This document shows positions 1 to 7,318 of a stretch of DNA of 64,000 bases, piece after piece (position 1 is the stretch's first letter; every line of letters starts with the position of its first letter). Below the pieces are notes generated by a model. It saw only the letters and a list, made by a program, of their open reading frames with translations, was not told the origin of the DNA and ran no database searches. The stretch comes from G963701675 sp963701675 (lineage in GTDB: Bacteria > Planctomycetota > Planctomycetia > Gemmatales > Gemmataceae): the NCBI GenBank assembly GCA_963701675.1, contig OY969623.1:5208001-5272000 (forward strand), given 5' to 3'. The translations under genes and the position numbers were made by a program.

Positions 1-1
1 C

Positions 2-904
2 GGGATTCTCGATATCGGCGATGGTGTCGCCGATGTCGACGCCTTCGAGGCCGACGACGGCGCAGATGTCGCCGGCGCCGACCGCGTCGGTTTCGATGCG
101 GCCAAGCCGGTCGAAGAAGTAGAGTTGCGCGACGGTATCGTCGGTGCTGCGCCCGTCGCGTTTCAAGAGGGCGATACGTTGTCCTTTCCGGATCGTGCCG
201 GCGAAAACTCGGCCCACGGCGATACGGCCGACGTAGTCGCTCCAATCGAGCGTCACTACCAGCATTTGCAACGTCGCGCCGGCATCGACCTCGGTCGTCG
301 GCACGTGCTTGAGAATCGTGGCGAAGAGTGGTTGCAGGTTCTCAGCGGGGATACTGAGATCCAACGTGGCAATACCTCGTCGTCCCGATGCGTAGATCGT
401 GGGAAAGTCGAGCGTGGCGTCGTCGGCGCCGAGTTCGACAAAGAGATCGAAGACTTCGTTCAACACGTCGTGGGGCCGAGCATCACCGCGATCGATCTTG
501 TTGATGACGACGATGGGCCTCAGGCCACACTCAAAGGCCTTTCGCAGGACGAATCGTGTCTGCGGCAAAGGCCCCTCGGCCGCGTCGACGAGGAGCAAGG
601 CGCCGTCGGCCATGCGCAGCACCCGCTCCACTTCACCGCCGAAGTCGGCGTGGCCCGGCGTGTCGATAATGTTGATCTTGATGCCGGCTACGGTGAGGGC
701 GATGTTCTTGGCAAGAATGGTAATGCCGCGTTCTCGTTCCAGCGGATTGGAATCGAGGATGAGGCCGTGTTGCCCGCCTTCGAGTCGTTCCAACTCCGCC
801 GAGCGAAACAGGCCCGACTGCCGCATCATTTCGTCAACGAGCGTGGTCTTGCCGTGGTCCACATGGGCAATGATGGCGATGTTACGTATGTCGCTGCGCT
901 TCAT
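2..904 (-). CDS. typA: GTPase TypA/BipA, 5' part (cut by window edge)
   Basis: Ribosome-associated translational GTPase of the EF-G family. The reading frame runs from an ATG at 904 off the left window edge with no stop, giving about 301 residues of the usual ~600. The protein opens with MKRSDIRNIAIIAHVDHGKT, which contains the P-loop (HVDHGKT). Then come the switch motifs RGITI and DTPGHADF and the guanine-specificity motif NKID, all in the expected G-domain order, followed by the start of the beta-barrel domain II (TLDWSDYVGRIAVGR). The gene is divergent from the sixA-like gene across a 140-base spacer. Family assignment is firm; the C-terminal domain cannot be seen. Confidence 0.93.
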   Translation of the reverse strand, partial: MKRSDIRNIAIIAHVDHGKTTLVDEMMRQSGLFRSAELERLEGGQHGLILDSNPLERERGITILAKNIALTVAGIKINIIDTPGHADFGGEVERVLRMADGALLLVDAAEGPLPQTRFVLRKAFECGLRPIVVINKIDRGDARPHDVLNEVFDLFVELGADDATLDFPTIYASGRRGIATLDLSIPAENLQPLFATILKHVPTTEVDAGATLQMLVVTLDWSDYVGRIAVGRVFAGTIRKGQRIALLKRDGRSTDDTVAQLYFFDRLGRIETDAVGAGDICAVVGLEGVDIGDTIADIENP

Positions 905-1044
905 TCCTTCGCTTTCGGTTCGGGTAGTTCCGCGTCTCTCTGGTTCCGTAGAGCGGGAAAAGCTATTATAAGCCAGCTGTCCAGTTGCTAAATAGGCGGA
1001 TCGCCCCGACCCGACGCGACATCCTCAATGAAACGAGCATCACG

Positions 1045-1540
1045 ATGGACCTCTACCTGATTCGACATGCCGACGCGGTGCCCTTGGGCGAGCAGGGAAT
1101 TACCGACGATGCACACCGTCCCCTGAGCGCAAAGGGAATCATACAGACGATCGCACTTGCGGCGTCGCTGGGCCGAATGGGCGTGCGTCTGGACAAGATC
1201 GTCAGCAGTCCGCTTTTGCGCGAAGCAAACGGCCGAGGGAATGCTGAAATCGTGGCGTCCTGCCGAGCCCGAGCTGGTTTTCTGCGATGAACTGGCGTTC
1301 GGGGGTAAGCGGCGGCGGTTGGCGCGCTTCGTCGCCAAGCTCGAAGCCCAAGCAGTCGCCTTGGTGGGACATCAACCCGATCTTAGTGAGTTGGCCGGTT
1401 GGCTGATCGGCAGCCGAAGTTCCCAGATGGAGTTCGCCAAAGCGGGCGCAGCCTATATCGTGTGCGATGACACTATGGGAAAGGGCTCCGGCGCATTGAT
1501 CTGGTTGGTCACACCGGACTGGTACGCCGATCAGGATTGA
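1045..1540 (+). CDS. sixA: SixA-like phosphohistidine phosphatase, interrupted by one frameshift
   Basis: Histidine-phosphatase superfamily protein of the short SixA type, which removes phosphate from His-containing phosphotransfer domains. The first frame begins MDLYLIRHADA, with the catalytic RHA motif, and runs to the conserved SSPLLR segment. The second frame resumes at KQTAEGML and continues through the second catalytic His in VGHQPDLSELAGWL to a stop at 1540. The two frames meet at about 1218-1225, at TTTTGCGCGAAG. Restoring two bases (GCGCG to GCGCGCG) would give SPLLRAKQTAE, the usual family sequence. Total length is then about 165 residues, normal for SixA. It is either a consensus error or a fresh pseudogene. 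Confidence 0.8.
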
Positions 1541-1582
1541 TGCCGGACGACATCTTGGCGAGAAGTCACCAGGAGCGGCATA

Positions 1583-1936
1583 ATGGTTGTTACAAAAATG
1601 GCGGTTGCGACTTTGTCCTTTTTGTTTTCTCAGGACTACTTTCGAGAGGAATCGCTGGCGCTTGCGAAGCGCCTGAAAGGCAGAATGCTCTCGTCGCGGA
1701 TAGAAATCGGGATGACGCTGAAAGAGGCGGACAAGATCATGGGTATGAGGAGTTTCCCGCACGCAGGCACGCTTCGTTGGCGCATCTATTTTTATAAAGA
1801 TACTGGTGTCTCGCTCATGTGTAAGCGGGACTTTGATGCGGTTCCGGGGGCCTATCAGGTCAGTCAGATTTACTTGGAACCCGTTCTTCAATCATGGCAG
1901 CTAAGACGTGCATGTCGATGGATCAACCGGCGATAG
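1583..1936 (+). CDS. small hypothetical protein, SmpA/OmlA-like motif
   Basis: A 117-residue protein that I do not recognise as a named family. The N-terminus (MVVTKMAVATLSFLF) is hydrophobic and could be a weak signal. The centre contains RIEIGMTLKEADKIMG, which resembles the I-x-x-G-M-T-x-x-E-x-x-x-I-x-G box of SmpA/OmlA-type lipoprotein domains. It is followed by a beta-rich part (WRIYFYKDTGVSLMCKRDF). The start at 1583 is the first ATG and follows AGGAG at 1571. It lies 42 bases after the sixA-like gene and 30 bases before the next lipoprotein, so the three may be cotranscribed. The resemblance is an inference from one motif. Confidence 0.55.
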   Translation: MVVTKMAVATLSFLFSQDYFREESLALAKRLKGRMLSSRIEIGMTLKEADKIMGMRSFPHAGTLRWRIYFYKDTGVSLMCKRDFDAVPGAYQVSQIYLEPVLQSWQLRRACRWINRR

Positions 1937-1966
1937 GAGTTGCATCGCAACAGTAGGATAATTCCC

Positions 1967-2853
1967 ATGATCCGGTTCAAGGATGGGCCGCTGCTTCTCG
2001 GATCGGCTCTGGTGCTTAGTGCTATGTGCGGATGCGGCGCGTCACCGTCGCCAACGACAGTTGTGCTTGTGCCGGCGCGAATGGAGGCATCGGAATTCGA
2101 TCCCACCAAGGCATCGGCGATCCGCGGCCGAGTCACATGGGCCGGTGAGGTTCCCGAGGTTAAGCCTCTCGAAGTTCGGTCGCTCATCTTTGCGGCCGAC
2201 GGGCGCGGGGAAAATGGATCGAGCCCAATCCCAACGCTCCCGTGGTTGATCCCGAAACACGCGGCGTCGCGAATGCCGTCGTCTTTCTTCGCAACGTTGA
2301 TCAACGACACGCAAGACCGTGGAATCATGCCCCGGTGCGCGTTGAACAGAAGGACCGCCGCTTTCACGTTTTTCAAGGTGACACGATTTCACGTTATGGT
2401 TTCGTCCGCCGTGGAGGCCGCGTTGACATGGTGTCGCGTGATCCATTTATCCATGTCCTGCAAGCCGAGGGCACGGCGTACTTTGCACTCGCGTTTCCCG
2501 ATCCGGATGTGACACGTGGGCGGACACTGTCGCAGAACGGTCTGATTGAGCTCACGAGCGGCGCAGGGTTTTTTTCGATGCGTGCTTACCTGTTTGTCGA
2601 CGATCATCCTTACTACACGTGGACCGATGCTGCCGGTCGATTTGTACTGGAAAACGTGCCGCCCGGAGGTTATGAAGTGGTGGCGTGGATGCCAAACTGG
2701 GTGGAGTCGCGCCGTGAGCGCGAGCCGGAAACGGGGGTGTTTAGCCGCCTTTACTTTCGGCCTCCCGTTCAAATCGTGAAGCCCGCGCTGGTGGGGGAAG
2801 ATACAGGCTCTGAGATCGAATTCACATTTTCGGCCAAAGATTTCCTTCCATAA
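1967..2853 (+). CDS. planctomycetal lipoprotein with carboxypeptidase-regulatory-like domain, frameshifted
   Basis: Predicted exported lipoprotein. The ATG at 1967 starts a signal (LLLGSALVLSAMCGCG) with a lipobox-like cysteine. The first frame holds IRGRVTWAGEVPEVKPL, then loses coherence after FAADGRG. A second frame resumes as GKWIEPNPNAPVVDPETRG and runs to 2853 with VANAVVFL, FRRGG-type and LFVDDHPYY segments and a closing G-R-F-V-L-E-N-V-P-P-G-Y-E-V-V-A-W box. That box is the signature of peptidase-regulatory/CNA-B-like beta sandwiches. The junction is near 2203-2215, a GCGC followed by G4A4. Proteins of this architecture recur in planctomycetes but have no known function. A TTG at 1940 is an alternative start. 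Confidence 0.7.
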
Positions 2854-2942
2854 AGCCGAATGGACCGGTGTACTGCCGAATTGGGGGCAATCGCCAAATT
2901 CGGCGAAGTTAGACAAACCGGCGAGTTTGACGAGGATGTAGC

Positions 2943-3827
2943 ATGACCCAGGGCCTGCGACCGCTCGCGTTTATCGTCGGCGCCCAGCGCAGTGGGACTA
3001 CCTGGGTTCAGCGGCTGCTGGGCGCTCATCCATTGATCGTCGCAGGGCAGGAATCGCATCTTTTCTCCAGCTACCTCGCGCCCGTGTGGCATCGTTGGTG
3101 GGAGGAGCGCGTCTTCCGTGCGGGCGGCAACCGCATCATCGGCCTCGCATGTTACCTCACTCAGGATGAACTCATTGACTCGATGCGCCAGTTTGCGACG
3201 ACGGTCTTTACCAAGCTGCAGGCGGCGAAACCGCAGGCAGAACTCATCGTCGAAAAGACACCCGATCACGCCCTGCACCTTCCATTAATCGAAATGCTCT
3301 TTCCGCAATCGGTGCTTATCCACGTCCTTCGCGATGGGCGAGACGTGGTTGCATCCTTGTGCAGCGCCCATCGTCAGGGTTGGGGCCGGGGCTGGGCGAC
3401 CGCCAAGGTGACGGATGCAGCCCGTCGCTGGGTCGATTGGGTTCAGGAAATCCAGCATCAGGCCAAGTTCTTCCAGCGTAAATGCGTGGTCCGCTACGAA
3501 GATCTTTTGCAGGACGGCCCGGCGACGCTCCAGCGCCTTTTCGAGTTCTTGCAACTGCCGATCATGATGACGGAAACGCGAACGATCTACGATCAGTTTT
3601 CCTTCGCCGACTGCGCCGCTGGCACTTCGCCGGAAAGTCTGGTTCTGACCGGTGAGCTAAAGGATCAGGATATCACCGAACCCGAGGGTTTCTTCCGTCA
3701 GGGCAAGGCCGGCGGCTGGCAAAGCGACCTGCAGCCGCAGGAGCAGGAGATTGTCTTGTCGATCGCGGGGAAGCTGCTCGGCGAGCTCGGTTACGTAAAC
3801 GCGGCGGCACGCGCCGCCGCGGCGTGA
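2943..3827 (+). CDS. PAPS-dependent sulfotransferase family protein
   Basis: A 294-residue sulfotransferase (Sulfotransfer_1/3 family) that would move sulfate from 3'-phosphoadenosine 5'-phosphosulfate to an acceptor. The 5'-phosphosulfate-binding loop is visible at residues 12-24 (VGAQRSGTTWVQRLL). The 3'-phosphate region follows around residues 120-135 (LIHVLRDGRDVVASLCSAH). The C-terminal third has the usual E-D-L-L...L-F-E-F-L pattern. The length is normal. The start ATG at 2943 is preceded by GAGGATGTAGC. The acceptor (carbohydrate, lipid or protein tyrosine) cannot be read from the sequence. It is convergent with recD2, 26 bases away. Confidence 0.88.
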   Translation: MTQGLRPLAFIVGAQRSGTTWVQRLLGAHPLIVAGQESHLFSSYLAPVWHRWWEERVFRAGGNRIIGLACYLTQDELIDSMRQFATTVFTKLQAAKPQAELIVEKTPDHALHLPLIEMLFPQSVLIHVLRDGRDVVASLCSAHRQGWGRGWATAKVTDAARRWVDWVQEIQHQAKFFQRKCVVRYEDLLQDGPATLQRLFEFLQLPIMMTETRTIYDQFSFADCAAGTSPESLVLTGELKDQDITEPEGFFRQGKAGGWQSDLQPQEQEIVLSIAGKLLGELGYVNAAARAAAA

Positions 3828-3853
3828 GACGTGTGGGGGAAGAACTCCAGTCG

Positions 3854-6022
3854 CTAACGCTCCTGGCTCGCCTTCAGTCGCCAAGCCAATCCTGAACAAC
3901 GCCGGCCGGTGTCTTCCCGCGTGACCGCCATTCCCAACGCTTTCCTGCTGCTGACGACAACGACGAGTTTCTTGCCGCGCGTGATTCCGGTGTAGAGCAA
4001 GTTGCGTCGCAGCATCATGAAGTGCTGCGTGTGCAGTGGGATCACCACGGCGGGATATTCGCTGCCCTGTGACTTGTGGATCGTGAGGGCATAAGCCAAC
4101 GCCAGTTCATCCAACTCGCCGAAATCATAATCGATGCTTCGGCCATCGTAATCGATAACCAATTCCTCGGCGATGTCGTTGATCGCGGTAATGCGACCAA
4201 TGTCCCCGTTGAAAACGTTCTTTTGATAGTTGTTCACCGTCTGCAGGACCTTGTCTCCCACGCGGAACGTCCAGCCAAATCGCTGGATTTCCTGCCGACT
4301 GTTCCGCGGGTTTAGCACGTCTTGCAGCCGAGCGTTTAGCTGCCGTGCCCCCAGTTCAGATCGATTCATCGGCGTCAGCACTTGAATGTCGCGAAACGGA
4401 TCGAGGCCGAAGCGCTGGGGAATGCGGTCGCGCACCAAGGCGATGATTCGATCGACCACGGCTGCAGGGTCGTTCGCTTCGATAACGAAAAAGTCGCCAT
4501 GCTCATCTGGCGATGATTCCGGCATTTCGCCATGGTTGACCTGGTGGGCGGCCTGCACGATCCAACTTCGACCGGCTTGACGAAAGATTTCCGTCAGACG
4601 CACCACGGGAATGCAGCGCGAAGCGATGACATCGCCCAGGACATTTCCGGGGCCGACCGACGGCAATTGATCCACGTCGCCAACGAGAATGAGGCACGCT
4701 TCGGGCGGGATGGCGCTGACAAGCGCATTGGCGAGCGGCATATCAAGCATTGACGCTTCATCGACAACCAACAGTTCGAGGTCAAGGGGATTGAGAAGGT
4801 TACGTTTGAATTCACCGCTTAGCGGATCGAACTCCAGCAAACGATGGATGGTTTTCGCTTCGCAGTCCGTGGTTTCAGACAGACGCTTGGCGGCTCGGCC
4901 GGTCGGAGCGCACAGTCCGCAGACGAGTCCCTTCGCGGCGAAGATTTGCAAGATGCCGCGGACGATGGTGGTTTTGCCGACGCCGGGTCCGCCTGTGACG
5001 ACCACTACCTTGTGGGTGGCGGCGCGGCGAATCGCGTCGCGCTGCGCATCGGCGAGTTCGACGCCCATCCGCCGCTCCACCCACGCCAGTGCCACCTCGA
5101 TATCAATGCGTGGCAGCGGATGGTTACCCTGGCAAAGATCGCGTAACTGCTCGGCGACACCGATTTCCGCCTGGTAGAGTTGCTTCAAGTAAAGCCAAGA
5201 CTCTCGCTCCGAACTCCAAGACTCGCGTACCACTTCTCGTTCCTGGATGGCACGTTCGACGGCCTCTCGGATCACGCGCGGATCGATTTGGGTCAATCGG
5301 TTCGTTTCCTCCACGACTTCGGCTTCCGGGTAGCCGCAATGGCCATCGCTGCGCAGTTCTTGCAGTACATACCGGACCGCGGCGAGCGCTCGCAGCGGCG
5401 ATTCACGATCGATGCCGAGATTTTCCGCGAGTTGATCGGCCGACTGAAAGCCGATGCCCCAAATGTCCGTGGCCAGGCGATAGGGATTCTCGCGCACCAT
5501 CTCGATGGCCCGGTCGCCGTACGTCTTGTAAATGCGAACGGCACGCGCGGTGCCGACGCCGTGCGACTGTAGGAAAATCAGGATCTCGCGCACGCCCTTT
5601 TGCTGTTGCCAGCTTTCCCGAATCCGCTGAATACGTCGCGGCCCAATGCCTTTGATTTGCTGGAGAAACGCCGGGCTTTCGTCAATCACATCCAACGTTC
5701 GTTCGCCGAAGACCTCAACGATTTTGCCGGCAAAGTGAGGCCCGATGCCTTTGACCAGGCCGGAAGATAGGTAGCGCGTAATCCCTTCGACAGTGTGAGG
5801 CGGCGTCGTTCGCAGGCTCTCCGCTTTGAATTGCATGCCGTGGTCGCGGTCCTGATGCCAGTCGCCGACGGCCTCGATGTATTCGCCGGGTACCACGCGG
5901 GGCAGGTTGCCGACAACTGTGACTTCGCCTCGGCCTGACGTGTGGACGCGCAGGACCGCGAACCCGTTGTCGGGGTTGTGAAAGGTCACCCGCTCGATAG
6001 TCCCTTGGAGACTTTGGGCCAT
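3854..6022 (-). CDS. recD2: RecD2-type ATP-dependent 5'-3' DNA helicase
   Basis: A 722-residue superfamily 1B helicase of the RecD2 group found in bacteria without RecBCD. The N-terminal domain (FHNPDNGFAVLRV, then helix-hairpin-helix segments such as IKGIGPRRIQRI) is typical of RecD2. Motif I is GGPGVGKTT, motif II is VVDEASML, motif III is LVGDVDQLPSVGPG and the late motifs include ALTIHKSQGSEYPAV and LLYTGITRG. I place the start at the ATG at 6022 (MAQSLQGTIERVTF), because the longer frame to 6127 adds a segment without family similarity. It is divergent from the DUF971 gene. Confidence 0.92.
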   Translation of the reverse strand: MAQSLQGTIERVTFHNPDNGFAVLRVHTSGRGEVTVVGNLPRVVPGEYIEAVGDWHQDRDHGMQFKAESLRTTPPHTVEGITRYLSSGLVKGIGPHFAGKIVEVFGERTLDVIDESPAFLQQIKGIGPRRIQRIRESWQQQKGVREILIFLQSHGVGTARAVRIYKTYGDRAIEMVRENPYRLATDIWGIGFQSADQLAENLGIDRESPLRALAAVRYVLQELRSDGHCGYPEAEVVEETNRLTQIDPRVIREAVERAIQEREVVRESWSSERESWLYLKQLYQAEIGVAEQLRDLCQGNHPLPRIDIEVALAWVERRMGVELADAQRDAIRRAATHKVVVVTGGPGVGKTTIVRGILQIFAAKGLVCGLCAPTGRAAKRLSETTDCEAKTIHRLLEFDPLSGEFKRNLLNPLDLELLVVDEASMLDMPLANALVSAIPPEACLILVGDVDQLPSVGPGNVLGDVIASRCIPVVRLTEIFRQAGRSWIVQAAHQVNHGEMPESSPDEHGDFFVIEANDPAAVVDRIIALVRDRIPQRFGLDPFRDIQVLTPMNRSELGARQLNARLQDVLNPRNSRQEIQRFGWTFRVGDKVLQTVNNYQKNVFNGDIGRITAINDIAEELVIDYDGRSIDYDFGELDELALAYALTIHKSQGSEYPAVVIPLHTQHFMMLRRNLLYTGITRGKKLVVVVSSRKALGMAVTREDTGRRCSGLAWRLKASQER

Positions 6023-6105
6023 GATGCTTGATTCTATCGGGATGGAATGCCCGTCGCGAGGACAGCGCAACGTGACGCCTATAATGGAGAGTACGCATTG
6101 GCGGA

Positions 6106-6495
6106 ATGGAGTATTCCTCGATGGCACTCACCGGATCCGAAGCTCTCAGGCCGACGGCGCTCAAGAAGGAAGGCGACGAACGATTGCGCATTGATTGGAA
6201 CGACGGCCACCAGAGTGTGTATTCATGGCGACATCTTCGTTCCCACTGCCCGTGCGCCACATGTCGGGATGAACAGGCCCAGCCCGCCGATCCATTGCGT
6301 ATATTGTCAACGAAAGAGCTTGCAGCCGGCCCGCTGGCGCCGGTCGGAATGGCTCCGATAGGTTATTACGCTTATCAGATCACCTGGAACGACGGCCACG
6401 ATACGGGGATATACACGCTCGAGCATTTGCGAGAATTGTGCCAGTGTGACGCGTGTTTGAACACCAAGCCGCACGCCAACAAACGAATGGAGTGA
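6106..6495 (+). CDS. DUF971 domain protein
   Basis: A 129-residue protein with the DUF971 fold, the same domain as the N-terminus of gamma-butyrobetaine hydroxylase. It shows R-I-D-W-N-D-G-H, S-W-x-x-L-R-x-x-C-P-C-A-x-C-R, and a second YQITWNDGHDTGIYTLEHLR segment. Cysteine pairs at CPCATC and CQCDAC suggest metal or Fe-S binding. It sits 4 bases upstream of the mrp gene. DUF971 next to or fused to Mrp/ApbC is a known association, which supports a role in Fe-S cluster handling. An ATG at 6121 (MALTGSEAL) is an equally possible start. Confidence 0.85.
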   Translation: MEYSSMALTGSEALRPTALKKEGDERLRIDWNDGHQSVYSWRHLRSHCPCATCRDEQAQPADPLRILSTKELAAGPLAPVGMAPIGYYAYQITWNDGHDTGIYTLEHLRELCQCDACLNTKPHANKRME

Positions 6496-6499
6496 ACGC

Positions 6500-7318
6500 A
6501 TGCATCCACCGGGAGCCGGAGCGCCGAAAATCACCTTGCCGCACGTGCAGCACGTCCTTGCGGTAGCCAGCGGCAAAGGCGGCGTCGGCAAATCGACGGT
6601 GGCCGCCAACCTGGCGTTAGCGTTGCAGATGAAGAAAAACGCCGTGGGCTTGATGGATGCGGATATCTACGGCCCCAGCGTCCCGATCATGATGGGTGTT
6701 CCAACTGTCGATCCGCAAACGACGCCGTTCCCGATGGAAAAGTACGGCTTGAAGCTCATGTCGATGGGCTTCATCGTGAACCCCAATCAGGCCGTCATTT
6801 GGCGTGGACCGATGGTTCACAAGGCCGTCACGCAGTTTCTTACTGATATCGATTGGGGAAAACTGGATTATCTGGTTATCGACTTGCCGCCCGGAACAGG
6901 TGACGCCCAGCTAACGCTAACGCAGACGGCGCCGCTGTCCGGCGCCGTCATCGTCACGACGCCGCAGGAAGTCAGTTTGATCGACGCGCGCAAGGGACTC
7001 GAGATGTTCAGACAAGTTCGCGTTCCCGTTCTCGGGATTGTCGAGAACATGAGTTACTTCACAGCGGAAGACGGCAAGCGCTACGATATTTTCCGGCACG
7101 GCGGCGGCCGAAGACTGGCCAACGACACCGGCGTGCCGTTCCTCGGGGAGATTCCGATCGATCCGCGCGTCGCGGAATGCGGCGACATCGGCGATCCGAT
7201 CGTGCATAAATACCCGGATTCGCCGGTGGCAAAGGCTTACGTCGCATTGGCAGACGCGATTACCGTCGAGTTGAAAAAGCACGGCGAACCGCAAGAGCTA
7301 CCGGGATTACAATCCTAA
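6500..7318 (+). CDS. mrp: Mrp/ApbC/NBP35-type P-loop Fe-S carrier ATPase
   Basis: A 272-residue ParA-like ATPase implicated in Fe-S cluster transfer. The deviant Walker A is SGKGGVGKST (near residue 26), followed by DADIYGPSVP, the W-R-G-P-M segment and the Walker B-like DYLVIDLPPGTGD. The protein lacks the N-terminal MIP18 (DUF59) domain of many bacterial Mrp proteins. The place where Fe-S-binding members have a CxxC reads NMSYFTAEDGKRYDIF, without cysteines, as in the SalA-like branch. It overlaps the stop of glgP by 4 bases tail to tail. Function as a cluster carrier is therefore an inference that needs caution. Confidence 0.9.
   Translation: MHPPGAGAPKITLPHVQHVLAVASGKGGVGKSTVAANLALALQMKKNAVGLMDADIYGPSVPIMMGVPTVDPQTTPFPMEKYGLKLMSMGFIVNPNQAVIWRGPMVHKAVTQFLTDIDWGKLDYLVIDLPPGTGDAQLTLTQTAPLSGAVIVTTPQEVSLIDARKGLEMFRQVRVPVLGIVENMSYFTAEDGKRYDIFRHGGGRRLANDTGVPFLGEIPIDPRVAECGDIGDPIVHKYPDSPVAKAYVALADAITVELKKHGEPQELPGLQS

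Noticed and set aside
125..991. 288-codon open frame on the plus strand
   Set aside because: It is antisense to the typA gene, which has all G-domain motifs on the minus strand; the plus frame has no recognisable features.
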